From Albidovulum sp. (GTDB taxonomy: Bacteria > Pseudomonadota > Alphaproteobacteria > Rhodobacterales > Rhodobacteraceae): DNA of 47,557 nt. This document shows positions 36,097 through 44,951 of this stretch, piece by piece; the stretch's first letter is position 1, and the number at the start of each line of letters is the position of its first letter. The translations under genes and the position numbers were made by a program. The stretch spans positions 1-47,557 of the forward strand of contig WFVA01000011.1 in assembly GCA_015491895.1 (NCBI GenBank). The letters are read 5' to 3'. The notes beneath the pieces are model-generated. The model was not told the DNA's origin and did not search any database. It saw only the letters and a list, made by a program, of their open reading frames with translations.

Positions 36097-37044
36097 TCAG
36101 TCCTGCTGCGGCGCTCCCTGCGTCAGCGTTGCCGTGGCTTTTTCCATCAGCCCGTCGATACGGTAGCGCAGGGCGTTGACCTGTTCGACATAGGCCCCGA
36201 GAGCCGGTTTCAGGCCGGGAAACCTTGCGCCGAGCACATCTGCATAGGCATAGGTGATGAGGGCCAGTGCCAGCAGGAAGATCATGAGGCTGAATCCGAG
36301 GCGCCAGCCGCGAAGGCGCCGCGTCTTTGCCAGTTCGATTGCTGCGGCATTGTCCGGCCCTTCGATCTCGACAGTCGTATCGGCCTGCAAAGCGGAATTG
36401 ATTTCTTCGATATCCGGGAGAAGATCGCGCCTCGCGCCGCCGCCCTCTTCTTCTTCGGGGCTGGCGCCGCGCCCGAGGGCTTCGGATTCGCGAATCAATT
36501 CCTCGACCGCCTCGCGCGGTGCGCCATCCTCGGCTTCCGGGCCCTCTTCGCTCTCCTTCTGCCTCTGGCGTATTTCCGCCTCTGCTTCCTCGCGAAGAAT
36601 GCTCAGCACGGAAGGATCCACTTCCCGCTGAGGGAGCGTGGGCTCTTCTGCGGCGGCTTCTTCCGGCTCTCCCTCCGATTCAACCGTTTCGATTTCGTCA
36701 TCCGCCGGCAGGCTCGCCCCTGGCGTGATGATGCCGATCACCGTTTCTTCCTCGATGATCTCCTCATAGAATTCGGCGTTCGGATCCTCTTCAGCCGCGG
36801 CCGCATCCGGGATCGCTTCGGCGGCAGAAGGGCTTTCGCCGCTCGCCGGATCTTGCGGGGAGGGGGGCGTTTCGGCCTCTTCTTCGAAGGGGGGCTGATC
36901 GGCAGAAGCGCCCCCGCCGTGGGAAGCGGGCATCTGATACCATGTATGGCCGCAGCTTGAGCATTGGACATCGCGCCCGGTTTCGGGGATGACGCTGTCA
37001 TCCACTTCATACTGGGCGCTGCAACTCGGGCAAATCAGCCGCAT
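36097..37044 (-). CDS. zinc-ribbon (MJ0042-type) single-TM protein
   Basis: 315 residues. N-terminal zinc ribbon with Cys5, Cys8, Cys28 and Cys31 (CPSC...CSSC), a Gly-rich linker, then about 170 strongly acidic residues (Glu/Ala/Pro-rich, probably disordered), a transmembrane helix at about 250-268, and a 47-residue tail. Members of this class are associated with cell-surface or regulatory roles in Rhodobacterales and Myxococcus; the function here is unknown. ATG 37044 starts it. Divergent from ftsE across 159 bases, convergent with the TIGR02302 gene. Confidence 0.8.
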   Translation of the reverse strand: MRLICPSCSAQYEVDDSVIPETGRDVQCSSCGHTWYQMPASHGGGASADQPPFEEEAETPPSPQDPASGESPSAAEAIPDAAAAEEDPNAEFYEEIIEEETVIGIITPGASLPADDEIETVESEGEPEEAAAEEPTLPQREVDPSVLSILREEAEAEIRQRQKESEEGPEAEDGAPREAVEELIRESEALGRGASPEEEEGGGARRDLLPDIEEINSALQADTTVEIEGPDNAAAIELAKTRRLRGWRLGFSLMIFLLALALITYAYADVLGARFPGLKPALGAYVEQVNALRYRIDGLMEKATATLTQGAPQQD

Positions 37045-37203
37045 TTCTCATCCCATCAATATCACATGGCGCCGCAGAGGGCGCTGGTTCCCCGCAGTTG
37101 TATCAAGGGATTGCCCGAGTTGAAAGCATTTGGGCTTTCTCACATTGAAACAACGCGCAATACGGGGCATGACTGTTGCCGGAATGTCAAAAGGAAAAAC
37201 GGC

Positions 37204-37881
37204 GTGATCGAGCTGGAAAACCTGTCCTACAACTATGGCGGAGGTGAGCTGCTTTCCAATATCAGCATGGAGTTGCGCCCCGGCGCATTCCATTTCCTGA
37301 CCGGCCCTTCCGGCGCCGGCAAGACGACCTTCCTCAAGCTGTGCTACATGGAACTCATCCCCACTGCGGGGCAGGTGCGGGTTTTTGGCGAGAATGTGCG
37401 GGAAATGGATCGCGATGGCATCGCACGGGCGCGCAGGCGGATCGGCGTGGTGCATCAGAATTGCCAGTTTCTCGATCACCTGACGATGGCGGAGAATATT
37501 GCCCTGCCGCTCGCGGTGGCCGGGCGCATGGGCCCGCAGGAGATGCAAAATCTCGAAGAACTCCTCGTCTGGGTGGGGCTGGAGCACAGGGCCGGGGCTC
37601 TGCCGCCCGAGCTTTCGGGCGGGGAGCGTCAGCGGGCGGCGCTGGCGCGGGCGGTCATCATGTCGCCCGATGTCATTCTGGCCGACGAGCCGACGGGCAA
37701 TGTGGATTGGGAAATGTCGAAGAAGCTGCTGGCGCTGCTTGTGGAGCTCAATCGCATGGGCAAGGCGATCCTGATCGCCACCCATGATCTCAATCTCATC
37801 CGCGCCGCCAAATCGCAGATCAATGCCCGTGTGCTGCGGATTGCCGGCAGGCACCTGCAGATGGCGGGAGCGGAACTTTGA
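37204..37881 (+). CDS. ftsE: cell division ATP-binding protein FtsE
   Basis: 225 residues. Walker A GPSGAGKT at 34-41, Q-loop Gln85, ABC signature LSGGERQR at 137-144, Walker B LADEPTGN with Asp161-Glu162, and the switch histidine in ATHDLNL. FtsE with FtsX forms the ABC-like complex that activates peptidoglycan hydrolases at the division site. The start is GTG 37204, with AAAAGGAAAAACGGC before it; upstream in-frame starts are not supported. Its stop overlaps a possible TTG start of ftsX, so coupling is likely. Confidence 0.93.
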   Translation: MIELENLSYNYGGGELLSNISMELRPGAFHFLTGPSGAGKTTFLKLCYMELIPTAGQVRVFGENVREMDRDGIARARRRIGVVHQNCQFLDHLTMAENIALPLAVAGRMGPQEMQNLEELLVWVGLEHRAGALPPELSGGERQRAALARAVIMSPDVILADEPTGNVDWEMSKKLLALLVELNRMGKAILIATHDLNLIRAAKSQINARVLRIAGRHLQMAGAEL

Positions 37882-37892
37882 GCGAGGCCGGC

Positions 37893-38786
37893 ATGTTTTC
37901 GGAGGGCAGAGGTTCTCCTTCGGCAAACCCGGAGCAGCGCGTTGTGCCGCCAACGGGCTTCACCGCGCATCTGACGTTCCTCAGCGCCGCGGCAATGGCC
38001 TTTCTGGCGGTATTCGCGCTGGCCCTTTCCTTCTCCGCCGGGAGGCTGGCGGAGCGCTGGGCCACGGAGCTTGCCCTCAGCGCGACCATACGCATCAGCG
38101 CCCCCCAGTCCCAGATTCCCGATCAGGCAAGGGCCGCGATGAAGGTGCTTGAAACGACCCCGGGGATCGCCTCGGCCCGGGTGCTCGACAAGGCCGAGCA
38201 GGAGGCCCTGCTGGAGCCATGGCTCGGCCCCGGCCTGCCGCTCGATGCGCTCCCTCTGCCCCGGCTGATCGAGGTGATCGCCGAGCCCGGCGGCTATGAT
38301 GCTGAAGGATTGCGCCAGCGTCTGGCCGCCGAGGCGCCCGGCGCGGTGCTTGATGATCACGCCCGCTGGCGCCGCCCGCTGGTCAATGCCGCGAGGCGGC
38401 TTGAGCAGCTCGGCTGGCTTTCGATCATCCTGATAACGCTCACGATGGGGGCGGTCATCACCCTTGCCGCCCAGGCGGCCCTTGCCGCCAATGCGCAGGT
38501 GATAAGCGTGCTGCGCCTGATCGGAGCGAAGGATGCCTTCATCGTGGCCGCCTTCGTGCGCCGCTTCACTCTGCGCGCCGTCGCCGGCGCGGCGCTGGGC
38601 ACGGGCGCGGGAATGCTCGCCATCGCCCTCCTGCCCGAAACCGGCGAAGCCGGTGGCGTGCTGACGGGGCTGGGCTTTCATGGCGCTGGCTGGCTCTGGC
38701 CGCTGGCAATCCCCCTTCTCGCCGGGTTCGTGGCCTTCTGGGCCACGCGCCTTGCCGCCTTTCGATGCCTCAAGGAGCTGACATGA
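37893..38786 (+). CDS. ftsX: cell division protein FtsX
   Basis: 297 residues, four transmembrane helices (about 30-50, 165-190, 215-240, 265-290) with a periplasmic domain between the first and second that should bind the hydrolase activator. RLIGAKDAFI (about 200-210) is the family's cytoplasmic loop motif. ATG 37893 with GAGG five bases upstream is preferred; the frame continues to a TTG at 37878 that overlaps the ftsE stop. The C-terminus overlaps the plsC start (ATGA). Confidence 0.9.
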   Translation: MFSEGRGSPSANPEQRVVPPTGFTAHLTFLSAAAMAFLAVFALALSFSAGRLAERWATELALSATIRISAPQSQIPDQARAAMKVLETTPGIASARVLDKAEQEALLEPWLGPGLPLDALPLPRLIEVIAEPGGYDAEGLRQRLAAEAPGAVLDDHARWRRPLVNAARRLEQLGWLSIILITLTMGAVITLAAQAALAANAQVISVLRLIGAKDAFIVAAFVRRFTLRAVAGAALGTGAGMLAIALLPETGEAGGVLTGLGFHGAGWLWPLAIPLLAGFVAFWATRLAAFRCLKELT

Positions 38787-39544
38787 TGGGTTATGCGATC
38801 CAATGGCTGCGTTCGCTCGCGTTCATCATCCAGATGTATCTGATGATGCCGCTGATGGCGATCGTCTTCGTGCCCTGGGCGATGCTCCGGCGCGACGGCG
38901 TCTATACCTATATCCGCTCCTATGCCGATTGGGTGCGCTGGACAGCCCGCTGGATGGTCGGCCTCAGGACGGAAATCCGTGGCGAGATCCCCACCGATCA
39001 GGTGCTGGTGGCCTCCAAGCACCAGTCCTTCCTCGATGTGGTGCTGCTGGTAAGCGCGCTGCCGCGCTCGCGCTTCATCATCAAGAAGGAGCTGCACAAT
39101 GCCCCGATCTTCCATTTCTTTGGCAAGCGCATGGCCAATGTGCCCGTGGATCGCGGCAAGCGGCGCGAGGCGATTGCCCAGATGATGGCGGATGTGCAGA
39201 GCGGCCGGAACCTGCCCGGACAGCTGGTGATCTACCCCCAGGGCACCCGCATCCACCCCTGCGAAAAGGCCCCCTACAAGGTGGGCGTGGGGCTTCTCTA
39301 TGAGCAGACCGGCTATGATTGCGTGCCGGCCGCCACCAATGTCGGCCTGTTCTGGCCCAAGCGCGCGATCTATCGCCGCCCGGGCACGGCGGTGCTTGAA
39401 TTCCTGCCCCGCATTCCGGCCGGCCTGCCGAAGGAAGAATTCATGCAGCGCCTTGAAGAGGCGATCGAAACCAACTCGGATCGCCTGATGCGCGAGGCAG
39501 GATTCGACCCGGAGAAATGCGAATGGATTTCATCGAAAGCCTGA
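38783..39544 (+). CDS. plsC: 1-acyl-sn-glycerol-3-phosphate acyltransferase
   Basis: 253 residues, PlsC-type. Two hydrophobic segments near the N-terminus (about 5-35), then the catalytic HxxxxD motif with His80 and Asp85 (SKHQSFLD), and the conserved PQGTR (about 154-158). Makes phosphatidic acid in phospholipid synthesis. ATG 38783 overlaps the ftsX stop and has AAGGAGCTGAC upstream; its stop lies 21 bases inside the next gene. ftsE-ftsX-plsC is a recurrent cluster in alphaproteobacteria. Confidence 0.93.
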   Translation: MMGYAIQWLRSLAFIIQMYLMMPLMAIVFVPWAMLRRDGVYTYIRSYADWVRWTARWMVGLRTEIRGEIPTDQVLVASKHQSFLDVVLLVSALPRSRFIIKKELHNAPIFHFFGKRMANVPVDRGKRREAIAQMMADVQSGRNLPGQLVIYPQGTRIHPCEKAPYKVGVGLLYEQTGYDCVPAATNVGLFWPKRAIYRRPGTAVLEFLPRIPAGLPKEEFMQRLEEAIETNSDRLMREAGFDPEKCEWISSKA

Positions 39545-40128
39545 GCGATCTCGAAGCGCTCTACGGCGCCCCCGGGCGGGTCTCGATCATCAAGGTCACG
39601 CCCTGCCTCACCCCGGCCTGTCGCAGATGGATCGGAGAAAGCCGCTTCTGCGTGCTCTCCACCACCGGCCCAGACGGCACCGACGGCAGCCCGCGCGGGG
39701 ATATGGAGCCGGTCGTGCGGATCGCTGACGATCACACCCTCCTCCTCCCCGACTGGCGCGGCAACAACCGTATCGACACCCTGCGCAATATCGTGGCCGA
39801 CGGCCGCATTTCCCTGATGTTCATGGTGGCGGGTTCCAACACCGTCATGCGGATAAACGGCACCGCCCGCCTCACACGGGATGAGGGCCTGCGCGCCAGC
39901 TTCGAGCGCAACGGCAAGCGCCCGAAGCTGGTGATCGTCATCCGGATCCGCGAGGTCTATCCCCAATGCGCCCGCGCCCTGATGCGCGCCGGCCTGTGGA
40001 AAACGGGCAACCGGCCAGAAGGCCTCCCCACCGTGGGCGACATGCTCAATGAAATCACCAATGGCGATTTCGATGGCAAGGCCTATGACGAGGAATGGCC
40101 GGAGCGGGCGCGAAAGAGCCTTTGGTAG
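39523..40128 (+). CDS. PPOX-type FMN-binding flavoprotein
   Basis: 201 residues. Pyridoxamine-phosphate-oxidase-like split barrel (MSMEG_1061/DR2398 type): IGESRFCVLSTTGPDGTDGSPRGD is the family N-terminal strand pair, LLLPDWRGNNRIDT and LMFMVAGSNTVMRINGTARL follow. It probably binds FMN; substrate unknown, not the vitamin B6 enzyme itself. ATG 39523 with GGAGAA six bases upstream is chosen over ATG 39517. It overlaps plsC by 22 bases, so translation is likely coupled. Confidence 0.88.
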   Translation: MDFIESLSDLEALYGAPGRVSIIKVTPCLTPACRRWIGESRFCVLSTTGPDGTDGSPRGDMEPVVRIADDHTLLLPDWRGNNRIDTLRNIVADGRISLMFMVAGSNTVMRINGTARLTRDEGLRASFERNGKRPKLVIVIRIREVYPQCARALMRAGLWKTGNRPEGLPTVGDMLNEITNGDFDGKAYDEEWPERARKSLW

Positions 40129-40133
40129 GCCCT

Positions 40134-40178
40134 TCATCTTGGGCGAAATACTCCGGGGGTGCGGGGGCTGGCCCCCGC
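40134..40178 (+). repeat. hairpin of a recurring Rhodobacterales intergenic element
   Basis: CATCTTGGGCGAAATACTCC precedes a GGGGGTGCGGGGG run and a perfect stem GCGGGGGC (40161-40168) / GCCCCCGC (40171-40178). Located between two convergent genes. The AAATACTCCGGGGG segment resembles an element I recall as abundant between convergent genes in Rhodobacterales; this identification is from memory, not a search. Confidence 0.45.
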
Positions 40179-40185
40179 TGCCGGA

Positions 40186-41712
40186 TCAGGATGGCCCGAA
40201 AGGCGTGCAGGCGATATTGCGCGCCTGAAGCCGGCGGCAGGCCATTTCGGCCATTTCGCGGTTCATCCCCACGAAATTCGCCTCATAGCCCTGGCGCCCC
40301 TTCACCACCTTGCGCAATGCGCCATCAAGCGTGCTCATCTCCGCAAGCGCCGTCTTCAGCAGGACCCGCTCCGCCTTGTAGCGGCTGTCGTATCGGCCGA
40401 CGCTGATGCCCCACAAACGCCCGCCCGAAGTGGAAATCCGGGTAACCACCTCCGGCTCGTCATCAAACATGCGCGGCTCGGGCGCGATGGACGCCAGCAC
40501 GATCTTCGCTTCCCCTGCAGGGCGCGGCCGCGGCGCGATGACGGCTGCTGCGGGCTTGGGCCTCTCCTGGTGTGCCGGCGCAGCTGCAACCGCAACGGCC
40601 TCCCCGATCGCCTGCGCATCCGCCGATGCGGCGGGCGCTTCGGGCGCAGGGGGCTTCTCGGCCATGGTTTCGACCTGTGCCTCAAGGATGGCGTTGCGGA
40701 TGTCATCCTGCATCGCCAGCAGCAGTTCCTTCGGCGGCTCCTGCACCGGCTCGCGCGCCGGGCGGGGGAGCGGGCGCAGGCTTTTCTTTACGGCCGTCAC
40801 GATGCGGATCGTCTTGCCCGCGCCGCCCGGAACGGAGGGGGAGGCGCCTGCATAGACAGGCGGCGCGGGCTTGCGCAGCGGTGCGCTTCGCGGTGCGCGG
40901 CGGAAACCCATGTCGAGAAGCTCGGCCATGCGGGCATTGCGCGATGCCGTCGAGCGGCCCCCGAAGATGACGCCGATGATGCGCACCTTCCCGCGCTCCG
41001 CCGAGGCCACCAGATTGAAACCGGCGGCGCGGGTGTAGCCTGTCTTGATGCCGTCGGCGCCCTTGTAGGCGGCAAGGAACTTGCGGTTCGTGTTGGCCAC
41101 GCGGCGGATGCCGGCATCCGCCGTGCGGCGCGAGAAGAGATTGTAATATTCGGGGAAATCGTAAAGCAGATGGCGGCCGAGGATGGCCATGTCGCGGGCG
41201 GTGGAAAGATGGCCGCGTTCGGTCAGGCCGTTGGCGTTCCTGAAGGTGGTGCGGGTCATGCCGAGGGCCTTGGCGGTGCGGTTCATGCGCCGCGCGAAAG
41301 CGGCTTCGGAGCCGGAAATGGCCTCGCCGATGGCGGTGGCGGCATCATTGGCGGATTTGATCGCGGCGGCGCGGATCAGGTAGCGCAGCTTGATGCGCTG
41401 CCCGGGTTTCAGGCCGAGCTTCGAGGGTGGCTCGGAGGCGGCCTTCTTCGAGATCCGCACCATCGTATCAAGCGAGATCTCGCCGCGCTCGATGGCCTGG
41501 AAGGCGATGTAGAGGGTCATCATCTTGGTGAGGGAGGCCGGATGCAGCCGGGTATCGGCGTTGCGCGAATGCAGAACCTCCCCGGTGCGCGCGTCCATCA
41601 CGATCGCCGCATAGGGCGCAGCGCGCGCGCTATCGGGCGTTCCCGCGCCGAGAACCACGAGAAGGGCGAAAAACAGGAAATACCGGACACACTGCCCCAG
41701 ACGCATTTTCAC
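40186..41712 (-). CDS. dacF: serine-type D,D-carboxypeptidase with SPOR domain
   Basis: 508 residues, PBP5/6-type peptidase S11. Signal peptide 1-31 (…PDSARA). Active-site motifs: SLTK with Ser60/Lys63, SAN at 120-122, KTG at 223-225. A Pro/Ala-rich linker (about 300-425) leads to a C-terminal SPOR domain (about 430-508) that binds denuded septal glycan. It trims the terminal D-Ala of pentapeptides, probably at the division site. The start is GTG 41712 (SD AAAAAGG) or ATG 41706. Confidence 0.9.
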   Translation of the reverse strand: MKMRLGQCVRYFLFFALLVVLGAGTPDSARAAPYAAIVMDARTGEVLHSRNADTRLHPASLTKMMTLYIAFQAIERGEISLDTMVRISKKAASEPPSKLGLKPGQRIKLRYLIRAAAIKSANDAATAIGEAISGSEAAFARRMNRTAKALGMTRTTFRNANGLTERGHLSTARDMAILGRHLLYDFPEYYNLFSRRTADAGIRRVANTNRKFLAAYKGADGIKTGYTRAAGFNLVASAERGKVRIIGVIFGGRSTASRNARMAELLDMGFRRAPRSAPLRKPAPPVYAGASPSVPGGAGKTIRIVTAVKKSLRPLPRPAREPVQEPPKELLLAMQDDIRNAILEAQVETMAEKPPAPEAPAASADAQAIGEAVAVAAAPAHQERPKPAAAVIAPRPRPAGEAKIVLASIAPEPRMFDDEPEVVTRISTSGGRLWGISVGRYDSRYKAERVLLKTALAEMSTLDGALRKVVKGRQGYEANFVGMNREMAEMACRRLQARNIACTPFGPS

Positions 41713-41900
41713 GCCGCTTGCCTTTTTGCTGCCTCATAACGCCGCCGGTTATCCGGCTGGCTTTTGTTGGCGCGACGATAGCACAGGCAGGGGTGCGAGA
41801 AAACATCAAATTTTCAATGGCTTTTGCGCCGTTGCTGATCTGCACCCACAAGATGTTGTGGCGCAAGGGCGCTCGCCTGCGAGATGCGAGGGCCTCCGGC

Positions 41901-42614
41901 TCATTCCTCGATACGGCGGATGAGATCGGGCAGGGGGCTGATCCCGGCAAGTTCGTGAAAGCGCGGGTGGCCGTGCGGCGGCTCGGCCTCTTCAAGCGCC
42001 CAGGTGATTCCATGCGGCACATGGACCCCGTGCGCGCCCGCCTCGATCGCCGGAAGCACATCCGAGCGCAGCGAATTGCCGACCATGATCGCCTTTTCGG
42101 CTCCGTCTCCGTGCTGTGCGAATATGCTTTGATAACACCAGGTTGTCTTTTCAGAAACGATCTCGACTGCGGAGAAAAGATCGCCAAGCCCGGATTGGGC
42201 GAGCTTGCGCTCCTGATCGAGAAGATCACCCTTGGTGATGAGCACCAGCCGATAGCTGGAGGCCAGCGCCTCGAGCGTTGCCGCCACGCCGGGCAGCAGC
42301 TCTATCGGATGGGCGAGCATCTCCTTGCCGGCATTGATCAGCTCCGCAATGACGCGCCCTGATACCTTGCCTTCGGTGATCTCGATCGCGGTTTCGATCA
42401 TGGAGAGCACGAAGGCCTTTATCCCGAAGCCGTAATGGCCGAGATTGCGCCGTTCGGCCTCGAGCAGGCGCTCGGAGAGGTGATCGGGATCGGCATGATC
42501 GGCCAGGAGATCGGCGAAGCGCTCCTGCGTGAGGCGAAAGAAGCGCTCGTTGTGCCAGAGCGTATCGTCGGCATCGAGGCCGATGGTGGTGATCCTGCTG
42601 CTTCCCGACGCCAT
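41901..42614 (-). CDS. HAD-superfamily hydrolase
   Basis: 237 residues, HAD-like phosphatase. Motif I DADDTLW with nucleophile Asp14 and Asp16, motif II LITKGD, and motif [25 protein letters not shown] cap domain lies between motifs I and II (about 30-110). Substrate unknown. Divergent from clpS across 93 bases. A start upstream is possible but ATG 42614 gives a normal N-terminus. Confidence 0.87.
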   Translation of the reverse strand: MASGSSRITTIGLDADDTLWHNERFFRLTQERFADLLADHADPDHLSERLLEAERRNLGHYGFGIKAFVLSMIETAIEITEGKVSGRVIAELINAGKEMLAHPIELLPGVAATLEALASSYRLVLITKGDLLDQERKLAQSGLGDLFSAVEIVSEKTTWCYQSIFAQHGDGAEKAIMVGNSLRSDVLPAIEAGAHGVHVPHGITWALEEAEPPHGHPRFHELAGISPLPDLIRRIEE

Positions 42615-42632
42615 CCGCGTGCATTAGCCTCT

Positions 42633-42662
42633 TTTTCATTCATGCGAAGCATTCTATATAGT
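42633..42662 (+). promoter_or_regulatory. promoter candidate for clpS
   Basis: TTTTCA (42633-42638), 18-base spacer, TATAGT (42657-42662; 5 of 6). The leader to clpS would be about 40 bases. Confidence 0.45.
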
Positions 42663-42707
42663 GCTTTCGATATTCGAAGTGGAAGCCCCTTTGCGAGCGA
42701 GAATGAA

Positions 42708-43049
42708 ATGCACCCCCTTGTGATGGCCGGCAAGGATGGCGATGGCGGCGACGGCACGGATGTGGCCGTTGTCACCAGGACGCGCCCCAAGACGGCGCGC
42801 CCGCCGCTCTACAAGGTGATCCTGCTCAATGACGATTTCACGCCGATGGAATTCGTCGTGCATGTGCTCGAGCGCTTTTTCGGCATGAGCCACCAGCAGG
42901 CGTTTGACGTGATGCTGACCGTGCACAAGAAGGGGCTGGCGGTGGTGGGCGTGTTTCCGTTCGAGGTGGCCGAAACGAAGGTGGCGCAGGTGATGGATCT
43001 CGCGCGGCGCGAGCAGCATCCGCTGCAATGCACCATGGAAAAGGAATAG
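42708..43049 (+). CDS. clpS: ClpS adaptor protein
   Basis: 113 residues. Adaptor of ClpAP for N-end-rule substrates. [23 protein letters not shown] is the substrate-pocket region with the conserved NDD, and the C-terminal half has [17 protein letters not shown] and the PLQCTMEKE end. A 25-residue acidic/flexible N-terminus precedes the domain. ATG 42708 is chosen; ATG 42723 is the alternative. The methyltransferase gene follows after 23 bases. Confidence 0.92.
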   Translation: MHPLVMAGKDGDGGDGTDVAVVTRTRPKTARPPLYKVILLNDDFTPMEFVVHVLERFFGMSHQQAFDVMLTVHKKGLAVVGVFPFEVAETKVAQVMDLARREQHPLQCTMEKE

Positions 43050-43072
43050 GGCCGAAGGCCCGGGAACACGCC

Positions 43073-44086
43073 ATGAAGAAATCACGCCTCGCCACCGCGC
43101 TGGAAAGCGGTGCCCTTGAGCTTCCCGAAAGCGGGCGGATCGGGGTTTTTCTGCCCGAGCCGGGCGAGGATCTCTCGATGCTCGATCAGGGCCGGGCGGA
43201 GATCATTCATGGCTTCTGCCCCGCGCATGATTACTGGCGGGGGCAGGGCTTTTCCGTGCGCCCCGAGCCGGGCGGGCCATATGCGGCCGCGATCGTGTTC
43301 GTGCCAAGGGCGAAGGCGCTGGCGAGGGGGCTCGTTGCGACCGCCGCGAGGCTGACGGAGCCCGGCGGGCCGGTGATCGTTGACGGGCAGAAGGGCGATG
43401 GCATCGACAGCCTCTACAAATCGCTGCGCCGCGTGCTGCCTCTCTCGGAAGTGCTTTCGAAAGCGCATGGCAAGCTCTTCCATTTCATCTCCAATGAAGG
43501 GGCGCGCGCCGCCCTGCCGCATGCTGCCGGGGAAACCATGCCGGAGGGTTTTTTCACCACGGCGGGCGTGTTTTCCGCCGATAAGGTGGATCCGGGATCG
43601 GAAATGCTGGCCGGGGCCCTGCCGGAGCGCCTTGCGGGCCGGGTGGCCGATCTTGGCGCGGGATGGGGCTATCTGGCGCGCGCCGTGCTCGAGCGCCCGG
43701 GGGTTGAGGAGCTTGATCTGGTTGAAGCCGATCACGCGGCGCTCGAATGCGCCCGGCGCAATATCGGGGACGTGCGCGCGCGCTTTCACTGGGCGGATGC
43801 GCGCCGGTGGATGCCGGAAAAGCAGCTGGATGCGGTCATCACCAATCCGCCCTTTCACGAGGGGCGCGCCGCCGATCCGGGGCTCGGGCGCGAATTCATA
43901 GCCGCGGCGGCGCGGGTGCTGAAGCCCTCGGGCCACCTCTACATGGTCGCCAACCGCCACCTCCCTTACGAGGCCGCGCTCCGGGCGCATTTCAGGCAGG
44001 TCGAGGAATTGCCCGGCGACGGGCGCTACAAGCTGTTTCATGCCGCCCGGCCCGCGCGCGATCGGAGCGCTCGCAAGGGGCGCTGA
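43073..44086 (+). CDS. rsmC: RsmC-like class I SAM methyltransferase
   Basis: 337 residues, two fused Rossmann domains as in RsmC (16S rRNA m2G1207). The N-terminal half (about 1-165) lacks the cofactor motif; the C-terminal half has DLGAGWGYLAR (about 193-203), VEADHAALE and the catalytic NPPF at 258-261. ATG 43073 has GGGAACACGCC upstream. It follows clpS by 23 bases, in the same direction. Exact target nucleotide is inferred from family only. Confidence 0.87.
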   Translation: MKKSRLATALESGALELPESGRIGVFLPEPGEDLSMLDQGRAEIIHGFCPAHDYWRGQGFSVRPEPGGPYAAAIVFVPRAKALARGLVATAARLTEPGGPVIVDGQKGDGIDSLYKSLRRVLPLSEVLSKAHGKLFHFISNEGARAALPHAAGETMPEGFFTTAGVFSADKVDPGSEMLAGALPERLAGRVADLGAGWGYLARAVLERPGVEELDLVEADHAALECARRNIGDVRARFHWADARRWMPEKQLDAVITNPPFHEGRAADPGLGREFIAAAARVLKPSGHLYMVANRHLPYEAALRAHFRQVEELPGDGRYKLFHAARPARDRSARKGR

Positions 44087-44127
44087 AATCCCCTAAGCTT
44101 CTCGGAAACGGAATCAGGAGCAGATCC

Positions 44128-44934
44128 ATGTCATTCTCGATCGCGGGCAAGACCGCAATCGTCACCGGGGCCGCCAATGGCGTGGGCCGCGCCATCGCCC
44201 GCCATTTCGCCGAACAGGGCGCCAACGTGATGTTTGCGGATATGGATGAAGAGCAGCTCGAGCGTGAGCTTGGCGATCTCGGCGATGAGGGCAATGTGCG
44301 CTATTTTGCCGGCGATCTGCGCGAAAAGCTCACCATCGCAAATCTGCTTTCGGCCACGATAGATGCCTTCGACAGGGTGGATATCCTCGTCAATGCCGCG
44401 CGCCAGGTGCTGGTGAGCGATCCGCTGAACGCCGATGACGATGCGGTGGAAACGCTCCTGCAGCAAAATCTCATCGCCACGCTTCGCCTCAGCCAGCTGA
44501 TCGCGCGGCGGATGATCCATCAGGCCGAGGAGGAGGGCAGCGAGGAGGGATGCGTGGGGGCCATCATCAATCTCTCTTCCATCGCCGCGCATCGCGCCAA
44601 TCCCTGCCTTCTGGCCTATTCGATCTCCACCGCCGCGCTCGATCAGATGACACGCTCGCTCGCCGTGGCGCTTGCGCCAAAGCGGATCCGCGTGAACGCC
44701 GTGGCCTTCGGCTCGGTGATGAGCGCGAGCCTTCAGAAGGCTCTGAAGGAAGATCCCGAGAAGCGCGACGATATCATCGCCCACACCCCCCTTGGCCGTA
44801 TCGGCGAGGCGACGGAGGTGGCTGAAGCGGTGCAGTTTCTGGCTTCGCCCGGCGCGGGCTTCGTCACCGGCGAGATCCTCACGCTCGATGGCGGGCGCAG
44901 CCTGCTGGATCCTGTGGCGGCGCCGGCGCATTGA
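44128..44934 (+). CDS. SDR-family protein lacking the catalytic lysine
   Basis: 268 residues. TGAANGVG (13-20) is a normal nucleotide-binding loop, and Ser150/Ser151 and Tyr164 are in place, but the YxxxK motif reads YSIST: position 168 is Thr (ACC) instead of Lys. The structural NNAG motif is also changed (VNAARQ at 88-93). Either catalysis differs or the protein has a non-enzymatic role. ATG 44128 has AGGAGCAGATCC upstream. It follows the RsmC-like gene by 41 bases. Confidence 0.88.
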   Translation: MSFSIAGKTAIVTGAANGVGRAIARHFAEQGANVMFADMDEEQLERELGDLGDEGNVRYFAGDLREKLTIANLLSATIDAFDRVDILVNAARQVLVSDPLNADDDAVETLLQQNLIATLRLSQLIARRMIHQAEEEGSEEGCVGAIINLSSIAAHRANPCLLAYSISTAALDQMTRSLAVALAPKRIRVNAVAFGSVMSASLQKALKEDPEKRDDIIAHTPLGRIGEATEVAEAVQFLASPGAGFVTGEILTLDGGRSLLDPVAAPAH

Positions 44935-44951
44935 GGCCCGGATGCCGCCCC

